From assembly GCA_020024985.1 (NCBI GenBank), contig JAHHSW010000035.1:1-7878 (forward strand): a stretch of DNA of 7,878 nucleotides, written 5' to 3'. Source of the stretch: Anaeroplasmataceae bacterium. GTDB taxonomy: Bacteria > Bacillota_I > Bacilli_A > Acholeplasmatales > Anaeroplasmataceae. Shown one piece after another: positions 7,113-7,878 of the stretch (positions are counted from its first letter, which is position 1; each line of letters starts with the position of its first letter). A program made the position numbers and the translations under genes. The notes beneath the pieces were generated by a model. It was not told the origin of the DNA, did no database searches, and saw nothing but the letters and a program-made list of their open reading frames with translations.

Positions 7113-7547
7113 ATGACAAAGAAGATTTATAAGGTTAATCATCTAGTTGATATTTCTAATGTTGATTTCCTAAAGGAAAGCATAGATGATGGCGCAAGTA
7201 CAATTCAGGAGGGACCAAATACCTACTTTTTCTGTAAGAGCAAGGAAGAGCTAGATAAGCTTATTAATGAGGACAAGAAGGATATTGAGGGTGATGGCTT
7301 AGTTGTTAAGGAAACTAAGGTTAAGGAGCTTACAGCAAAGGAATACCTAGATGAGGCCTTCAATGATTTTGTTTCCGTAGCTCTATTAAAGAATTTCCAT
7401 TCAGAGGACAAGAGCCTAACAATTGAGGAAAGCCTTGAGCACATGAAGAAGAATGATGTTGAGGTTTGTGAGGCTGTAAATAATCTTTTAGAGGATTTAA
7501 GGCTAGAAATTGATGAGGAATTATTCCAAGATGATAATTTAGAATAG
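7113..7547 (+). CDS. Unidentified small acidic cytoplasmic protein
   Basis: I do not recognise this 144-residue protein. It has no signal peptide and no membrane segment, so it should be cytoplasmic. Acidic residues are roughly twice as many as basic ones. The first 70 residues look like a small alpha/beta fold, with strand-like stretches KIYKVNH (4-10), TYFFCK (37-42) and GLVVKETK (62-69) around a helix at about 44-55. The second half (about 74-138) looks helical and very acidic. The gene is clearly real: AAAGGAGG at 7097-7104 lies 8 bases before the ATG, codon use matches its neighbours, and a strong terminator follows the stop closely. It appears to be transcribed alone. Two cysteines (41 and 119) do not form a recognisable metal-binding motif. 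An antitoxin, adaptor or housekeeping role cannot be distinguished. Confidence 0.85.
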   Translation: MTKKIYKVNHLVDISNVDFLKESIDDGASTIQEGPNTYFFCKSKEELDKLINEDKKDIEGDGLVVKETKVKELTAKEYLDEAFNDFVSVALLKNFHSEDKSLTIEESLEHMKKNDVEVCEAVNNLLEDLRLEIDEELFQDDNLE

Positions 7548-7553
7548 CTAATT

Positions 7554-7589
7554 AATTAGGAGTAGAGAAAATCTACTCCTAATTTTTTT
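7554..7589 (+). terminator. Rho-independent terminator of the acidic protein gene
   Basis: A perfect 13-base-pair stem (7554-7566 with 7572-7584) closes the loop GAAAA and runs into a T tract at 7583-7589. It begins 6 bases after the TAG stop codon. Confidence 0.93.
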
Positions 7590-7667
7590 ATTTTATTAAC
7601 AATAGCCTCCAATCGTGGTAAAAGGATAATGTAGTTTACGATTTATTCAATTTAAGAGGAGGAAAAC

Positions 7668-7878
7668 ATGGACGAGAAGAGACTAAGAAGGGGAATAACC
7701 GCTTCGTTTATTTGCTGTATTATATCTATTGTAGTTTTTGCTGCTAGTATTATTTTAATGATTTATTCAATTGCGATTGAAAATTGGATTTATTTTGCGG
7801 CCTTTTTTGGAGCCTTTATAGGAACAATAATTGCAATTTTAATTTCTAGATATATTATGGATTTAGGGGAGGCAGTTA
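7668..7878 (+). CDS. Partial gene for a small membrane protein, runs off the window
   Basis: An open frame begins at ATG 7668 and is still open at the window edge after 70 codons. AGGAGG at 7657-7662, 5 bases upstream, supports the start. The N-terminus MDEKRLRRG is basic and likely cytoplasmic. Two hydrophobic segments follow at about residues 10-36 and 40-61, joined by a short loop with Glu38-Asn39-Trp40, then a polar SRYIMDLGEA stretch. This suggests a helical hairpin with both ends inside, at least for the visible part. The family is not recognised; the protein could be a small membrane protein or the N-terminal anchor of a larger one. It is separated from the upstream gene by a strong terminator, so it should have its own promoter, but no convincing one is visible in 7590-7656. 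Confidence 0.75.
   Translation, partial: MDEKRLRRGITASFICCIISIVVFAASIILMIYSIAIENWIYFAAFFGAFIGTIIAILISRYIMDLGEAV

Noticed and set aside
7223..7444. Open frame of 73 codons on the minus strand
   Set aside because: It is the antisense shadow of the acidic protein gene; its Ser/Leu-rich product mirrors Glu/Lys codons on the other strand.

Overview
The window is about one-third G+C and reads as chromosomal DNA of a low-G+C Bacillota, plausibly a gut-associated Bacilli lineage. The reasons are strong AGGAGG ribosome sites, lipoboxes ending in Cys-Gly, hairpin-plus-U-tract terminators and frequent AAG, AGC and TTA codons. All complete genes stop with TAA or TAG and all tryptophans I checked are TGG, so the standard bacterial code fits. 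I cannot name the species. I see no insertion sequence, CRISPR array, tRNA, rRNA or phage gene.

Layout: (1) Positions 106-3598 hold two ABC half-transporter genes that overlap by 8 bases and end at a strong terminator; they should form a heterodimeric type IV ABC transporter in the membrane. (2) Positions 3599-3869 form the longest gene-free stretch, with a terminator, an A+T-rich hairpin and a run of three closely spaced hairpins that may be a leader or small RNA. (3) Positions 3870-4775 encode an unidentified acidic, strand-rich lipoprotein. (4) A bidirectional terminator at 4792-4835 separates it from a convergent gene on the minus strand. (5) Positions 4840-6921 (minus) encode a 693-residue lipoprotein with the scaffold of a GH13 alpha-amylase but with the catalytic motifs of the family altered. 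(6) Positions 7113-7547 encode an unidentified acidic cytoplasmic protein with its own terminator. (7) A gene for a small two-helix membrane protein starts at 7668 and runs off the end.

The transporter genes form one operon. The other genes look like separate transcription units. Two are surface lipoproteins, one probably binding alpha-glucan without cleaving it. Nothing in the sequence ties the transporter functionally to the lipoproteins. The points most worth a second look are the GH13 pseudoenzyme, the palindrome over its ribosome site and putative promoter, the three-hairpin element before the first lipoprotein, and the contrast between abundant CTAG and very rare GATC.
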